Of a stretch of DNA of 64,000 nt, positions 17,096 through 26,833 are shown one piece after another. The stretch covers positions 496,001 through 560,000 of the forward strand of contig NZ_JBFEGG010000001.1 in the NCBI RefSeq assembly GCF_047228935.1, given 5' to 3'. A program made the translations under genes and the position numbers. Below the pieces are notes generated by a model. It ran no database searches. It was not told the origin of the DNA and worked only from the letters and a program-made list of their open reading frames with translations. Positions within the stretch are counted from its first letter, which is position 1. Each line of letters opens with the position of its first letter. The DNA is from Ornithinibacillus sp047228935 (GTDB lineage Bacteria; Bacillota; Bacilli; Bacillales; Amphibacillaceae).

Positions 17096-18268
17096 ATGAA
17101 AATTGGGATAGATAAAATCGGATTTTATACACCACATATATATGTAGATATGGAGAAATTAGCTGAGGCACGGAATATAGAGCCCGCAAAATTTACGATC
17201 GGGATTGGTCAAAGCCAAATGGCAGTTGCTCCAATTACACAGGATTCTGTCACACTAGCTGCAAATGCTGCTTTAGAAATTATCGATGATGAAGATAGAG
17301 AAAAGATTGATTTTGTTATTTTTGGTTCAGAGTCTGGAATTGACCATTCAAAATCTGGTGCAGTATATGTGCATCAGTTATTAGGATTAAATCCTCATGC
17401 ACGTGCGATAGAAGTTAAACAAGCTTGCTACGGAGCAACAGCTGGAATTCAAATGGCGAAGGGGCATATTGCATTAAATCCAGATAGTAAAGTATTAGTA
17501 TTAGGTACGGATATTGCTAGATATGGATTAAATACTCCTGGTGAGTCTACACAAGGTGCCGGAGCTGTTGCGATGGTAATTAGTGCTAATCCTAAAATTA
17601 TGGTGCTAGAAAACCCAAACGTATACTTAACCAACGATATTATGGATTTTTGGCGACCGATTTATTCGGACAAGGCGTTTGTAGATGGTAAGTTTTCCAA
17701 TGAACAATATATTCTATTTTTTAATAAAGTTTGGGAAGCATTTAAAGCAAAATCGGGTCTAGAATTAAAGGATATGGAAGCAATCTGTTATCACCTTCCA
17801 TATACAAAGATGGGGCTAAAAGCGCTACGTACCGTGTTAGATGAAGCAACCGAAGATGTTCAAGAACGCTTATTAGAAAATTATCAAGTAAGTACACTTT
17901 ATAATCGCAATGTCGGAAATATTTATACTGGATCATTATACTTAAGCTTGCTCTCTTTACTTGAAAATAAAGATGATCTACAAGAGGGTAATCGAATTGG
18001 TATGTTTAGCTATGGTTCAGGAGCAGTTGGGGAATTTTTCTCTGGTACGCTTCAACCTAATTTTAAACAATACTTAAACATTGATGGCCATAGAAGTTTA
18101 TTCAATGCAAGAAAAGAAGTTTCAATTGAAGAATATGAGAAAATTTTTGAAGAAACATTACCAACGGATGGAACTGATATCGAATTAGATATTAATCGCG
18201 ATCCAGCTAGTATTGTGTTAAGTGGAATTATGGATAATAAAAGGCAATATGTGAATAAAAAACGGTAG
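17096..18268 (+). CDS. mvaS: Hydroxymethylglutaryl-CoA synthase
   Basis: A 390-residue HMG-CoA synthase of the Gram-positive type, which condenses acetyl-CoA with acetoacetyl-CoA to HMG-CoA in the mevalonate pathway. The catalytic Cys lies in EVKQACYGATAG (about residue 111), preceded by the conserved SESGIDHSKSGA stretch. The later His/Asn elements are present in CYHLPYTKMG and the NVGNIYTGSLYL region. No mvaA (HMG-CoA reductase) gene is adjacent, although the two are neighbours in many cocci. AAGGAG precedes the ATG. Confidence 0.95.
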   Translation: MKIGIDKIGFYTPHIYVDMEKLAEARNIEPAKFTIGIGQSQMAVAPITQDSVTLAANAALEIIDDEDREKIDFVIFGSESGIDHSKSGAVYVHQLLGLNPHARAIEVKQACYGATAGIQMAKGHIALNPDSKVLVLGTDIARYGLNTPGESTQGAGAVAMVISANPKIMVLENPNVYLTNDIMDFWRPIYSDKAFVDGKFSNEQYILFFNKVWEAFKAKSGLELKDMEAICYHLPYTKMGLKALRTVLDEATEDVQERLLENYQVSTLYNRNVGNIYTGSLYLSLLSLLENKDDLQEGNRIGMFSYGSGAVGEFFSGTLQPNFKQYLNIDGHRSLFNARKEVSIEEYEKIFEETLPTDGTDIELDINRDPASIVLSGIMDNKRQYVNKKR

Positions 18269-18273
18269 GTTAA

Positions 18274-18311
18274 GAAGAACTCTGGGGAAATACCACCAGG
18301 GTTCTTTTAAT
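18274..18311 (+). terminator. Terminator of mvaS
   Basis: The stem AGAACTCTGG / CCAGGGTTCT (one mismatch) is followed by a TTTT tail. Confidence 0.7.
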
Positions 18312-18384
18312 ATAGTTAAAATCGTATGATGTTATGCATTTCAGTGAAAAATAATATTAGTTCATAATGGTGAGGATGATTTTT

Positions 18385-19041
18385 ATGAAAATCAAAATTA
18401 AGATGACGTATAAAACACCTAAAGGAACAGAGGCTAGTTTTGTTTCAGATGAAATGACTCCTGAAAAAGCACTTCTTTTAGCAGAAGATTTAGAGAAAAT
18501 AGGTCGTGCAAAACATATGACATTCTATGATAACCATGATACTACTTGGATGTTTAAGGAATTAAAGAAATATGTAGAAAGTGTTGATATCGAACCACAC
18601 AATGTTGTTGTCTTTTTTGATGGAGGCTTTGATGTGGAGACGAAACGATCTGGCCTAGGGTGTGTTATTTATTATGAACAAGACGGAAAACAATATAGGA
18701 TTAGAAAAAACGCATTAGTTGAAGAATTGAATACTAATGGAGAAGCTGAGTATGCAGCACTTCATTTTGCGATAGGAGAATTGGAACTACTAGGTGTACA
18801 TCATTTGCCGGTGACTTTTACAGGAGATTCACAAGGTGTGATCAATCAATTAAAGGATGAATGGCCATGCTATGAGGAAGAATTATTACGTTGGATTGAC
18901 CGAATTGAGAAAAAACTAGAGCAACTAGGAATTACACCTGAATATCAATTAGTTCCCCGAAAAAAGAACGGAGAAGCGGACCATTTGGCAACACAAGCAA
19001 TTAATGGAACAGAGATAATGAGTAATACTGAATTAGTATAG
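18385..19041 (+). CDS. RNase H-like protein (YpeP type)
   Basis: A 218-residue protein with a helical N-terminal part (residues 1-70) and an RNase HI-like fold after it. The acidic active-site residues are visible: FFDGG (Asp), NGEAEYAAL (Glu), TGDSQGVINQL (Asp) and GEADHLATQA (Asp). It is therefore a candidate RNA:DNA hybrid nuclease. The ATG at 18385 has GAGG 9 bases upstream and is preferred to ATG 18367. Confidence 0.85.
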   Translation: MKIKIKMTYKTPKGTEASFVSDEMTPEKALLLAEDLEKIGRAKHMTFYDNHDTTWMFKELKKYVESVDIEPHNVVVFFDGGFDVETKRSGLGCVIYYEQDGKQYRIRKNALVEELNTNGEAEYAALHFAIGELELLGVHHLPVTFTGDSQGVINQLKDEWPCYEEELLRWIDRIEKKLEQLGITPEYQLVPRKKNGEADHLATQAINGTEIMSNTELV

Positions 19042-19047
19042 TCGCTT

Positions 19048-19077
19048 AAAAAGTAACCTAAATCGGTTACTTTTTTT
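19048..19077 (+). terminator. Terminator of the RNase H-like gene
   Basis: The stem AAAGTAACC / GGTTACTTT is followed by a run of Ts. Confidence 0.85.
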
Positions 19078-19156
19078 ATAAATATCGGTTTACAAATGAA
19101 CCACAATCGCTGACAATGTTTAGGTAACATAATGTAGAGTAAAAGGAAGATAACCA

Positions 19157-19897
19157 ATGAATATACAATATTTATCCCTTGAAGAAATTCAAGAAAGATG
19201 TGAAAAGTTAACGAATGAATATGAAATAGATGAAGAGAAATTTTATTCCATAGTAGAAAAGTGGGCAGAACAGGATGTCCGAGTTGAACATAAACTTATC
19301 TATAGTTTCACAGAATTATTAGATGTTGTTAGTTCTGAGATTACGAGTATGGAAGAGTATGTTGGACTTACTGCAACATGTAGATTAGGTTGTTCCTTCT
19401 GTTGTTATTTTCCAATTATTATTAATGAAATGGAAGCAAAATTTATGAAACAAGCAATAGCTAATTTTCCTGAGGAGAGACGAAAGGCAATTCAGTCACA
19501 CCTTACTAATTATTATGAGAAATACAAAGACCAAATTGAAGAAGTTGTCTCATTAGATTTTGAAAATGATGCTGACTTTAAGTTGAAATATCGAAAAACA
19601 CTTACACCGTGCCCTATGTTAAATACAGACACGAATCAATGTATGGCTTATGAAATTCGTCCAATACCTTGCAGAACATATATGAATTATACAAATCCGA
19701 ATGTTTGTGAAACGAATCTAATGCCGAAAGAAACGATAAGTTTTGAATTCTTATATTCTGAGTACATGGGTGCGTTAAATGAATTCCTGCAATTCTTATA
19801 TGAAGAAGGGGATACAGGGTTTGTACAATATCCGGATGATTTATATAAGCATGATTATTTAGTTAATTGGATGAAGGAATTAACTAATCTGTCTTAA
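19157..19897 (+). CDS. YkgJ-type cysteine cluster protein
   Basis: A 246-residue protein with the metal-binding cysteine pattern of the YkgJ family. TCRLGCSFCC lies at about residues 74-83. A second group follows: TPCPMLNTDTNQCMAYEIRPIPCRTY at about 153-178. These cysteines probably bind Zn or an Fe-S cluster. The role of the family is unknown. It stands alone, with a weak ribosome site. Confidence 0.85.
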   Translation: MNIQYLSLEEIQERCEKLTNEYEIDEEKFYSIVEKWAEQDVRVEHKLIYSFTELLDVVSSEITSMEEYVGLTATCRLGCSFCCYFPIIINEMEAKFMKQAIANFPEERRKAIQSHLTNYYEKYKDQIEEVVSLDFENDADFKLKYRKTLTPCPMLNTDTNQCMAYEIRPIPCRTYMNYTNPNVCETNLMPKETISFEFLYSEYMGALNEFLQFLYEEGDTGFVQYPDDLYKHDYLVNWMKELTNLS

Positions 19898-19967
19898 GTG
19901 AGCATGGAATGACAGGTATCACACTTTCCTCCTTGGTAAACTGAGTATAAGAAAGGGAGTAGGGAAA

Positions 19968-20831
19968 ATGGAAAAACTACAACGAATGACCGAATGCATT
20001 GCGTATATAGAAGACAATCTTGAAGGTGAATTGGATATGGAAGAAATTGCTAAAATAGCTTACATGTCTAAATTTCACTTTCAACGTATGTTTAGTATGC
20101 TGACTGGTTATACGGTAACCGAATACATTCGAAATAGACGAATTACAAAAGCTGCACAAGAACTACTAAATGAGGATGCTAGAGTGATAGATATTGCCTT
20201 AAAGTATGGATATGAAAGTCCAGAAGCCTTTACAAAAGCTTTTCGAAATATTCATGGTATCAGTCCTACTGCAGCTAAAAAAAATAGTCATTCCTTAAAA
20301 GCCTACCCTAAGCTCTCTTTCCAAATTCAGTTAAAGGGAGATGTAGAGATGGATTATAAGATTGTCGAAAAAGATGCTTTTACAGTTGTCGGGAAAAGCA
20401 TAAGTACAACAACAGTTGGAGGAGAAAACCACCGTACTATTGCGACATTTTGGGATGAATCTAATGTGAATGGATTTACTGCAGAACTTGCTATAAATTG
20501 TGGAGAATTAGGGTTGTTAGGAATTTGCCTTGAATTTGATCAAAAACTAGAAAACATAACCTATCTTATAGCTGCAGAAAAGAATATCGAAGAAGTACCA
20601 TCTGATTGGTTGGAAAGCGAAATTCCTAGTTCGACATGGGCTATTTTTCCAGTACATGGAGCAATGCCTGACGCAATGCCGAAAGTGTGGCAACGAATAT
20701 TTTCAGAGTGGTTTCCTTCAACAGGCTACGAGCATTCCGGTGGACCAGAGATGGAAGTCTACCTGAGTAACGGAGATCCGGCATCAGAAAATTACTACAG
20801 CGAAATATGGATACCGATTAAGAAAAAATAA
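19968..20831 (+). CDS. AraC family regulator with a GyrI-like ligand domain
   Basis: A 287-residue transcription factor. Residues 1-105 form the two helix-turn-helix motifs of the AraC family (IAKIAYMSKFHFQRMFS, then IDIALKYGYESPEAFTKAFR). Residues 125-287 form a GyrI-like/effector-binding domain, as in the SbmC/BmrR type, ending in YYSEIWIPIKK. Such proteins respond to drugs or lipophilic compounds. No dedicated target gene is adjacent. AAAGGGAG precedes the ATG. Confidence 0.92.
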   Translation: MEKLQRMTECIAYIEDNLEGELDMEEIAKIAYMSKFHFQRMFSMLTGYTVTEYIRNRRITKAAQELLNEDARVIDIALKYGYESPEAFTKAFRNIHGISPTAAKKNSHSLKAYPKLSFQIQLKGDVEMDYKIVEKDAFTVVGKSISTTTVGGENHRTIATFWDESNVNGFTAELAINCGELGLLGICLEFDQKLENITYLIAAEKNIEEVPSDWLESEIPSSTWAIFPVHGAMPDAMPKVWQRIFSEWFPSTGYEHSGGPEMEVYLSNGDPASENYYSEIWIPIKKK

Positions 20832-20835
20832 AAAT

Positions 20836-20880
20836 AGGGAATTGTCACCAACATTTAAGCTGTTTGGTGACAATTCCCAT
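20836..20880. terminator. Bidirectional terminator
   Basis: A perfect 15-bp stem GGGAATTGTCACCAA / TTGGTGACAATTCCC between the convergent AraC and helD genes. It has A-rich flanks on the left and T-rich on the right. Confidence 0.85.
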
Positions 20881-20881
20881 T

Positions 20882-23155
20882 TTAATTTAATGCTTCTTCT
20901 AAAAAGACACATGGTCTTTCAGTTGTTAGAATGGTTAACGAATGCATTGCACGAGTACAAGCAGTGTAAAACAAGGTTCGATCCGATTCCTGATCATAAT
21001 GTTCTTTTGAAGCATCGGGAATAATAACAGCATCAAATTCAATCCCTTTTGCTAAATAAACAGGTAATACGACTATTCCTTTTTCAAATGAATACGTATC
21101 TTCGTTAATTTGTCTTATAGAAATTCTATCTTTTAACATCGAATAAATGGTATTACTTTCTTCTAATGTTTTACAAATTAATGCAATCGTCTCGAAATCT
21201 TTATTTTTTAAGTCTTGAATAAGTTGAATTAACTCATCAGAAATCTCACCTTTTTGCTCTATTACGGTTGGTGGCTCACCATCTCTTTCAAATGGTTCAA
21301 TCATATCACCACTTGGTGCAAAATGTTTTGTAAACTCAACAATTTGCTTAGTGGAACGGTAGCTTTTCGTAAGAACTATACGCTCGTATTCTCCGTCGAT
21401 AAAATCTGGAATTAAAGGATTTTCAGTTGAAGCATACGCGTAAATCGCCTGATTAATATCACCTAGAAGAGTCATTCTTGTATAAGGGAAGATCTCTTTT
21501 AGATAAGCATATTGGAAAGCAGAATAGTCTTGCGCCTCGTCAATAAATAAATGACGGATTGCCCTTTTTTCTTCATCCCCTAACAATTTCCCTCTAAAGT
21601 ATCGATAAGGGGTTGCCTCTTCCCAAGTTAAAAATTTATTTGTTAAGTAATTAAGTGTTAACTCGCTAATTTTATCCCAGTTATCTGGGAGGTTATCGGA
21701 AGCCCAATTAGTAAACAGCCCGCGATATGTCGCTAATGTATTGACAAATGCAAACTGTTTTATAAGCTTCTTAATATTAGAAAATTGCTTTTTCACTACA
21801 ATTCCACGTAATATATCTTCTTCTAAACTAAAATCTTCTTCATCAACTCGTTGATTCTCATAGTAAGCTTGAAGATATGTTTCTTTATCTAATAATTCGA
21901 CCTGCGCTAACACCCAATCTTTTGATTTTTCATTATGCTGGTGAACGTTAATCTCATTTAATAGCCATTTTGCTACTAACACCATCTTATTAGGGAAAGC
22001 TATAGTTTCCTCAAGCGAATAGAAATAATCCGAGATTTGTTCCTTTGAAATTAATACAGAATCACGAAACGTAATATTACGGAACTGAATTCCTTTCTTG
22101 GTTAGGTAAGATAGATATTCGTCCAATATGGTTTTATAGTGGATATTAGATTTGAGCTTCATATTAAGCTCCCTAGTTGATAATTCTTTTTCATCTTTGT
22201 TCGTTAATATAAATTCCATTTGTTCAAACGGTGATTCTATCGTAATATCGTCTTCTATTCCGTCTTTTAAAAAGTCCAAGAAAGTAGTCTGACTAATATT
22301 TGTTTCCCCTAATTCAGGCAGTACATTTGCGATGTAACTAGAGAATAGTGGGTTAGGAGAGAATAATAATAGATTCTCTGAATGTAAACTTTCTCTAAAA
22401 CGATATAACAAATATGCAATCCGTTGAAGAACAGCTGAAGTTTTACCACTTCCAGCAACACCTTGTACGACAAGTAATTTACTATGTTCATTACGAATAA
22501 TTTTATTTTGTTCTTTTTGAATAGTAGCAACGATACTTTTCATCGTCGTATTCGCATTATTACCAAGTGCAGCTTGAAGGAGGCTATCACCGATGGTTAC
22601 TCCAGTATCAAACATTCCTTTAATTTTGCTTTGTCTTATAATGAACTGCCGTTTTAATGATATTTCACCGGAAACAGTTTCATCCATTGTCTCATAAAAC
22701 GCTTCTCCAGGTGAAAAGTCATAATATAAACTAGAGATAGGTGCTCGCCAATCGTAGATAAGAAATTCTTCATCGTTCCGATCCATTAAAGATGCAATAC
22801 CAATGTAAATGGATTCAAGTTCATTTTCAGGATGTTCTTTAAAGTCAATTCTTCCAAAGTAGGGGGAATCCTTTAACCTGTCTAACGTGTTTAATTCTTT
22901 TCCAATACTACCATGGGACCTTTCCCGTTCAGCTAATAATTCAGCTTGTTGCTTTATGCTTGCTTGTGTTTCAATTACATCATCTGGTTCGTCTAAATTA
23001 ACTGTTACATCTTCCCAAAAGTTTTTTCGTAAATCTACAATGCTTTCTTTCAGACCACCTGATTTAGCATAGAGTTTTTCCTGCTTTATGTTGATTTCTT
23101 GAACGACTTCGTCTACCCGTTTTTGCTCCTTTTGTAATTCCTCGTCGTGACTCAT
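20882..23155 (-). CDS. helD: RNA polymerase recycling ATPase HelD
   Basis: A 757-residue UvrD-like ATPase that removes stalled core RNA polymerase from nucleic acid in Gram-positive bacteria. An N-terminal coiled-coil (residues about 1-100) enters the polymerase secondary channel. Walker A is GVAGSGKTSA at about residues 230-239, motif II is LFIDEAQDYS at about residues 546-555, and a motif VI-like segment (ACTRAMHSL) lies near the C-terminus. Length matches B. subtilis HelD. It is a single gene. Confidence 0.93.
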   Translation of the reverse strand: MSHDEELQKEQKRVDEVVQEINIKQEKLYAKSGGLKESIVDLRKNFWEDVTVNLDEPDDVIETQASIKQQAELLAERERSHGSIGKELNTLDRLKDSPYFGRIDFKEHPENELESIYIGIASLMDRNDEEFLIYDWRAPISSLYYDFSPGEAFYETMDETVSGEISLKRQFIIRQSKIKGMFDTGVTIGDSLLQAALGNNANTTMKSIVATIQKEQNKIIRNEHSKLLVVQGVAGSGKTSAVLQRIAYLLYRFRESLHSENLLLFSPNPLFSSYIANVLPELGETNISQTTFLDFLKDGIEDDITIESPFEQMEFILTNKDEKELSTRELNMKLKSNIHYKTILDEYLSYLTKKGIQFRNITFRDSVLISKEQISDYFYSLEETIAFPNKMVLVAKWLLNEINVHQHNEKSKDWVLAQVELLDKETYLQAYYENQRVDEEDFSLEEDILRGIVVKKQFSNIKKLIKQFAFVNTLATYRGLFTNWASDNLPDNWDKISELTLNYLTNKFLTWEEATPYRYFRGKLLGDEEKRAIRHLFIDEAQDYSAFQYAYLKEIFPYTRMTLLGDINQAIYAYASTENPLIPDFIDGEYERIVLTKSYRSTKQIVEFTKHFAPSGDMIEPFERDGEPPTVIEQKGEISDELIQLIQDLKNKDFETIALICKTLEESNTIYSMLKDRISIRQINEDTYSFEKGIVVLPVYLAKGIEFDAVIIPDASKEHYDQESDRTLFYTACTRAMHSLTILTTERPCVFLEEALN

Positions 23156-23324
23156 TAAATCAACCCCGTTTCATAATTTTTCTTTTTTGTTGACTCCCGA
23201 AACCAAAGGTGCTATAATATAATTGGGTAAATATTTTATTGAAATCTAAAAACAGTAAACACTTTTATAGTCTACCATATACTTATCGGTTAAGCAACGT
23301 TTTCTTTAGAGAACGTTTTTTATT

Positions 23325-23702
23325 TTACTTTGTAATTTCTAATATTCCTTTCTTTACTTCTTGATCTTTTACATAACTTCCAACAGGGAAAATAAAAGTC
23401 CAAGGCATACTCGTTTTTGCTTCAACATTTAAGTTTGGGGTAGAAAAAATATGTTCAGCTAAAGTTACCTCATGATCTTTCAGCGATAATTTAGTTTGGT
23501 TAAAGGTGAAATCTTCATTAGTAGTATTATGGACGATTACTAGGACGAGTAATTCGTTTTTATAATTCCAATCAAATCTTAAAGGTGTAAATTGAATAGG
23601 TTCTCCATTTAATGTTGAATGTTTAAAAGTTTCTTCCACTAATGTTCGGTCTTTAGGTGAAATTGTTTTGTCCCAGGCTGATTCGTACTGTAGTTTCTGC
23701 AT
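23325..23702 (-). CDS. SLAP domain-containing protein
   Basis: A 125-residue protein that resembles the SLAP domain of Bacillaceae proteins linked with accessory Sec / S-layer assembly: SAWDKTISPKDRTLVEETF at the start, then beta strands ending in GILEITK. No signal peptide is visible, so it may act on the cytoplasmic side or bind partners. ATG 23702 is chosen because GGAG lies about 11 bases before it. The ATG six codons earlier overlaps that site. Confidence 0.7.
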   Translation of the reverse strand: MQKLQYESAWDKTISPKDRTLVEETFKHSTLNGEPIQFTPLRFDWNYKNELLVLVIVHNTTNEDFTFNQTKLSLKDHEVTLAEHIFSTPNLNVEAKTSMPWTFIFPVGSYVKDQEVKKGILEITK

Positions 23703-23783
23703 ATTATTTATTCTCCTCATTTATGCTTAATACATGTAACTATCTTAATTGAATATGAACTAGTTGAAAAGAATAACAGTTTT

Positions 23784-24569
23784 TTAAAAAGAGTGGTTTA
23801 CATTTCTTAATGTTTGATGAAAAATTTGGTCCAGTTGATGAGTTATCTCTATTGTACTTCTTTCTGGGAAAGGTAGGCTATTTTGTAAATGATTTATTTC
23901 ACTTAGGGCATATTGCAATATGTTATATTCAAAGGGGAAGTTTCTTTTTCCACTTTTTTTATAATATATAAGCTGAAGTATGTCGTTTCTTAAATCTGAA
24001 ATTATAATGAAGTGATCAACTAGTTTTTCTAAATTCATTGATGGAAACTTTCTATACATTATTATCCATTTTGCAATTAATAATGGTCTTAATATATTTA
24101 TAAGTGTTTTTATGTTTATAGTATTTTCTTTATCAGCTTTATAGTAGTTTGATTTTGCCATACTTAGATAATGAAGAACACAGGTTTTTTCATCAAATGC
24201 TAATGGTAATAATTCTTTCAAATGATCGATAGTGGAATTGGCTTGAAAGTAACAAATTGGAGAGTGCAGCCATTCTAATAAAGACGGGTTAGAATTACGA
24301 AACAGCCTTAATGATTTTGTTAGTTCCCACCCACTTACTTCTAAAGTTGATTGATTTTTTAGTTCAATTACATCTCGCTTTTTTCCTATTCCAACAGGGT
24401 CAATACTTAAGTAGTATTCTGTTGGATGGACATAAATGAAACGGACGTCATAGTCACTCTCGTCCGAATCAAGTCCCCATGCACGGCTTCCGGCTTCACA
24501 TGCAAATAGAATTTTGACATGATATTCTTTCTCTATTTTCTTGAGCATAGTTATAATATTTTCAATCAT
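23784..24569 (-). CDS. Predicted nucleotidyltransferase (RlaP/YcgL type)
   Basis: A 261-residue protein of the nucleotidyltransferase superfamily. The active-site motif is in FACEAGSRAWGLDSDESDYDVRFIY: GSRAWG followed by S-D-Y-D-V, with the two metal-binding Asp residues at about 39 and 41. The remainder is helical. Related COG3541 proteins such as B. subtilis YcgL have no established substrate. It is a monocistronic gene of low GC, and its codon use looks more AT-rich than its neighbours. Confidence 0.85.
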   Translation of the reverse strand: MIENIITMLKKIEKEYHVKILFACEAGSRAWGLDSDESDYDVRFIYVHPTEYYLSIDPVGIGKKRDVIELKNQSTLEVSGWELTKSLRLFRNSNPSLLEWLHSPICYFQANSTIDHLKELLPLAFDEKTCVLHYLSMAKSNYYKADKENTINIKTLINILRPLLIAKWIIMYRKFPSMNLEKLVDHFIIISDLRNDILQLIYYKKSGKRNFPFEYNILQYALSEINHLQNSLPFPERSTIEITHQLDQIFHQTLRNVNHSF

Positions 24570-24712
24570 TCATAAATAACCCCTTAGTTTTTCAATTAAT
24601 CTTCTGAAAACTTTCTATGTACAATTTAATTACTAAATTAGTGTAAGCAAAATAGTTGTAAATATGATGTAATCTAGGCAAACTAAGTTAGAAGAAACAA
24701 GGAGGAATTATA

Positions 24713-25138
24713 ATGGAAATGAACATAAAATGGAATAACAAGATGTCATTTACGGGATTTGCTCCATCTGGTCATGAAATAAAAATGGATGCCTCTGAAG
24801 AAGTAGGTGGAGAGAATACTGGTGCTAGACCTACTGAGCTACTGTTAAGTGCTGTAGCTGGCTGTACGGGGATTGACATTATATCTATTTTAACGAAAAT
24901 GCGACTAAATCCTACTTCTTTTGAAATGGATGTTACAGGAGATCGTGCAGATGATCACCCGAAAAAGTTTACGAAAGTTAATATCCATTATGCTTTAGAA
25001 GGTGAACTTCCAGAGGATAAAGTAGTAAGAGCGATAGAGTTATCAAAAGATAAATATTGTTCTGTTTCTCATTCTTTAAGTGCTGAGATTACGGTTAGCT
25101 ATTCTATTAATGGTGTTCAAGGGAATACTACGATTTAA
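24713..25138 (+). CDS. OsmC family protein
   Basis: A 141-residue OsmC/Ohr-fold protein, which probably reduces peroxides through a cysteine pair. The first Cys lies in AVAGCTGIDI (about residue 50) and the second in DKYCSVSHSL (about 116), matching the redox pair of the family. GGAGG lies 8-9 bases before the ATG. It is followed directly by the first copy of the foldback repeat. Confidence 0.9.
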   Translation: MEMNIKWNNKMSFTGFAPSGHEIKMDASEEVGGENTGARPTELLLSAVAGCTGIDIISILTKMRLNPTSFEMDVTGDRADDHPKKFTKVNIHYALEGELPEDKVVRAIELSKDKYCSVSHSLSAEITVSYSINGVQGNTTI

Positions 25139-25141
25139 AAT

Positions 25142-25446
25142 AGAGGTTAGGGCATAACAAAAATAGTACAGATGTAAAGCCGAATAATAGACCTTATCAG
25201 CACCGGAAATATACACGGAGTCGCAAGCGGGGTGGAAAGGCATTGGTGAGACCCCGGTGATGCCCCTCTAGTCTCCAAGTAATGCTACGCAGCAGACTTC
25301 CTCGGCGCAAGGCAGCCGAGGTACCTTCGAGCTGATATCGCACTTGTACTGGAAGTAACCGTAAGTATATTTCCAGTGCGTGGTAGGTGCACTATATGCG
25401 GTTATTCGTTTGACTAAAATAATATTGTCCCAGCCTCTTTTTATCA
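25142..25446. repeat. Foldback intergenic repeat, short copy
   Basis: This 305-base stretch is a diverged copy of the element at 51671-52117. Shared blocks include ATAGTACAGATGTAAAGCCG, CCGGAAATATAC, GGTGAGACCCC, TTGTACTGGAAGTAACCG and TTCGTTTGACTAA. The ends are inverted (AGAGGTTAGGGC... and ...GTCCCAGCCTCTTTTT), and inner blocks such as CCGGAAATATAC and GTATATTTCCAGTG also pair, so the whole can fold into one long hairpin. It lies between convergent genes and its right end can act as a terminator. Confidence 0.85.
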
Positions 25447-25914
25447 TTAGATGTCTGTATTTTTATTTAATGAAAAAAGCTTCCTTATAAAAATTAAATT
25501 TCCATAAATCATTAAATAGACAATAGGATAAATTAATGCAGAATAGCCTAATTTCCAGTTGTTATAATAAAATACACCTGTAAGAACAGATGAATATTCG
25601 AAACAGAGTGAAAATATTGTCCAAGCTATAATATATAACAATTTTATTAGTTTTTTTCTATGATATGGAAAGTGATTAAGATATATAGAACTAAATAAAG
25701 GATAAATAAAAAATATTACTAAAAGGGTTTTATAGTCCACTCCTTCTTCGAAGTAACCGTATAAATTATATTTGAATTCTAAATGTATATCTGTAAGTAA
25801 TTGAAAAACTATTGCAAATAGAGATGTAGTATAAATTTCTACATAAGTTAAGTTCTTCGGCATCATGATAAAAACTGCTAAAGTAATTAATATAGATGAT
25901 ACTAAAAATATCAT
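25447..25914 (-). CDS. CBO0543-like membrane protein
   Basis: A 155-residue integral membrane protein with about five hydrophobic helices and the end-segment YYNNWKLGYSALIYPIVYLM, which resembles the CBO0543 family of clostridial and Bacillaceae membrane proteins. Function is unknown. It is monocistronic and very AT-rich, transcribed toward the repeat. Confidence 0.75.
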   Translation of the reverse strand: MIFLVSSILITLAVFIMMPKNLTYVEIYTTSLFAIVFQLLTDIHLEFKYNLYGYFEEGVDYKTLLVIFFIYPLFSSIYLNHFPYHRKKLIKLLYIIAWTIFSLCFEYSSVLTGVFYYNNWKLGYSALIYPIVYLMIYGNLIFIRKLFSLNKNTDI

Positions 25915-26074
25915 TTCGGCAACTCCTACTTTGAAGTTACTTTTTATTGTGAGTTAAAACAGCGTAGTTATGCAAAAGACTTCCTATAGTCTTAATTTCA
26001 AGAATTCTTCTTACTTCTGATAACTTTCGACATGTTTGTCAAACGGTTTACTTGCCTATATATGGCTATTCATA

Positions 26075-26120
26075 TTGACTTTTTAGAATATTACTGTATA
26101 ATGAATGACAATCAGTCATT
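26075..26120 (+). promoter_or_regulatory. tetR promoter with operator
   Basis: -35 TTGACT (26075-26080) and -10 TATAAT (26097-26102) are spaced by 16 bases. The operator ATGAATGACAATCAGTCATT (26101-26120) overlaps the -10 and start site and contains the inverted repeat AATGAC-N5-GTCATT. Its reverse complement matches the operator before the SMR genes at about 17 of 20 positions, which indicates autoregulation. Confidence 0.75.
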
Positions 26121-26136
26121 TTTGTGGAGGAAGTCA

Positions 26137-26715
26137 ATGGATAATAAAAAAGAGCGAATTATACATGCAGCAATGGATGTTTTTACAGAAAAAGGATTAG
26201 AAAAAACAAAAGTCTCGGATATTGTGAAAAAGGCTGGTATTGCCCAAGGAACCTTTTATATCTATTTTTCTTCCAAGCTATCAGTTGTACCTTCAATTGC
26301 AGAAGTCATGGTTGAGAAGACATTAAGTGAGATTATTAAAAAGGTAAACAAAAACGATCCTTTCTCCGAACAGATGAAAGATGTAATTGATGTTGCCTTT
26401 TCCGTTACAAAGGAATACCGTCAAATATTCGCATTAGTCTATGCTGGGCTAGCTTCTACTGATTATTTACAAGAATGGGAAGCTCTATATTCTCAATATT
26501 ACTCTTGGATGAGTAAATTTTTAGGGGATGCGAAAGAGGCAGGAACGCTCCGTCAAAATTTAGATCCTGACCAAACAGCAGTATTGCTCATCGATCTAAT
26601 AGAATCAGCTGCAGAGCAAACATTCCTCTATTCTCATGGAGATAAGGATATGGAAGCCATAAAGAAAAAAGAAGTTTGGGAGTTTTCGATGTATGGATTA
26701 GGGGTAAAGATATAA
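26137..26715 (+). CDS. TetR family repressor of the SMR pair
   Basis: A 192-residue TetR regulator: helix-turn-helix at residues about 26-46 (KVSDIVKKAGIAQGTFYIYF) and a helical ligand-binding domain. The ATG at 26137 has GGAGG 6 bases upstream. The longer frame from 26032 runs through the promoter and is not used. It precedes two SMR genes in the same order as B. subtilis yvdT-yvdS-yvdR, but a 158-base gap with its own operator separates them. Confidence 0.92.
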   Translation: MDNKKERIIHAAMDVFTEKGLEKTKVSDIVKKAGIAQGTFYIYFSSKLSVVPSIAEVMVEKTLSEIIKKVNKNDPFSEQMKDVIDVAFSVTKEYRQIFALVYAGLASTDYLQEWEALYSQYYSWMSKFLGDAKEAGTLRQNLDPDQTAVLLIDLIESAAEQTFLYSHGDKDMEAIKKKEVWEFSMYGLGVKI

Positions 26716-26833
26716 TAATATTTTTAATAATCATGCCAAGATGTTATCAGTTCGTAGATGTCAAATGAATTAATTTTGAAGTCTTATAGATTATTTCCTT
26801 TAAGTTAGAAGGGAATTTTCTTTTAAAGAAAAA

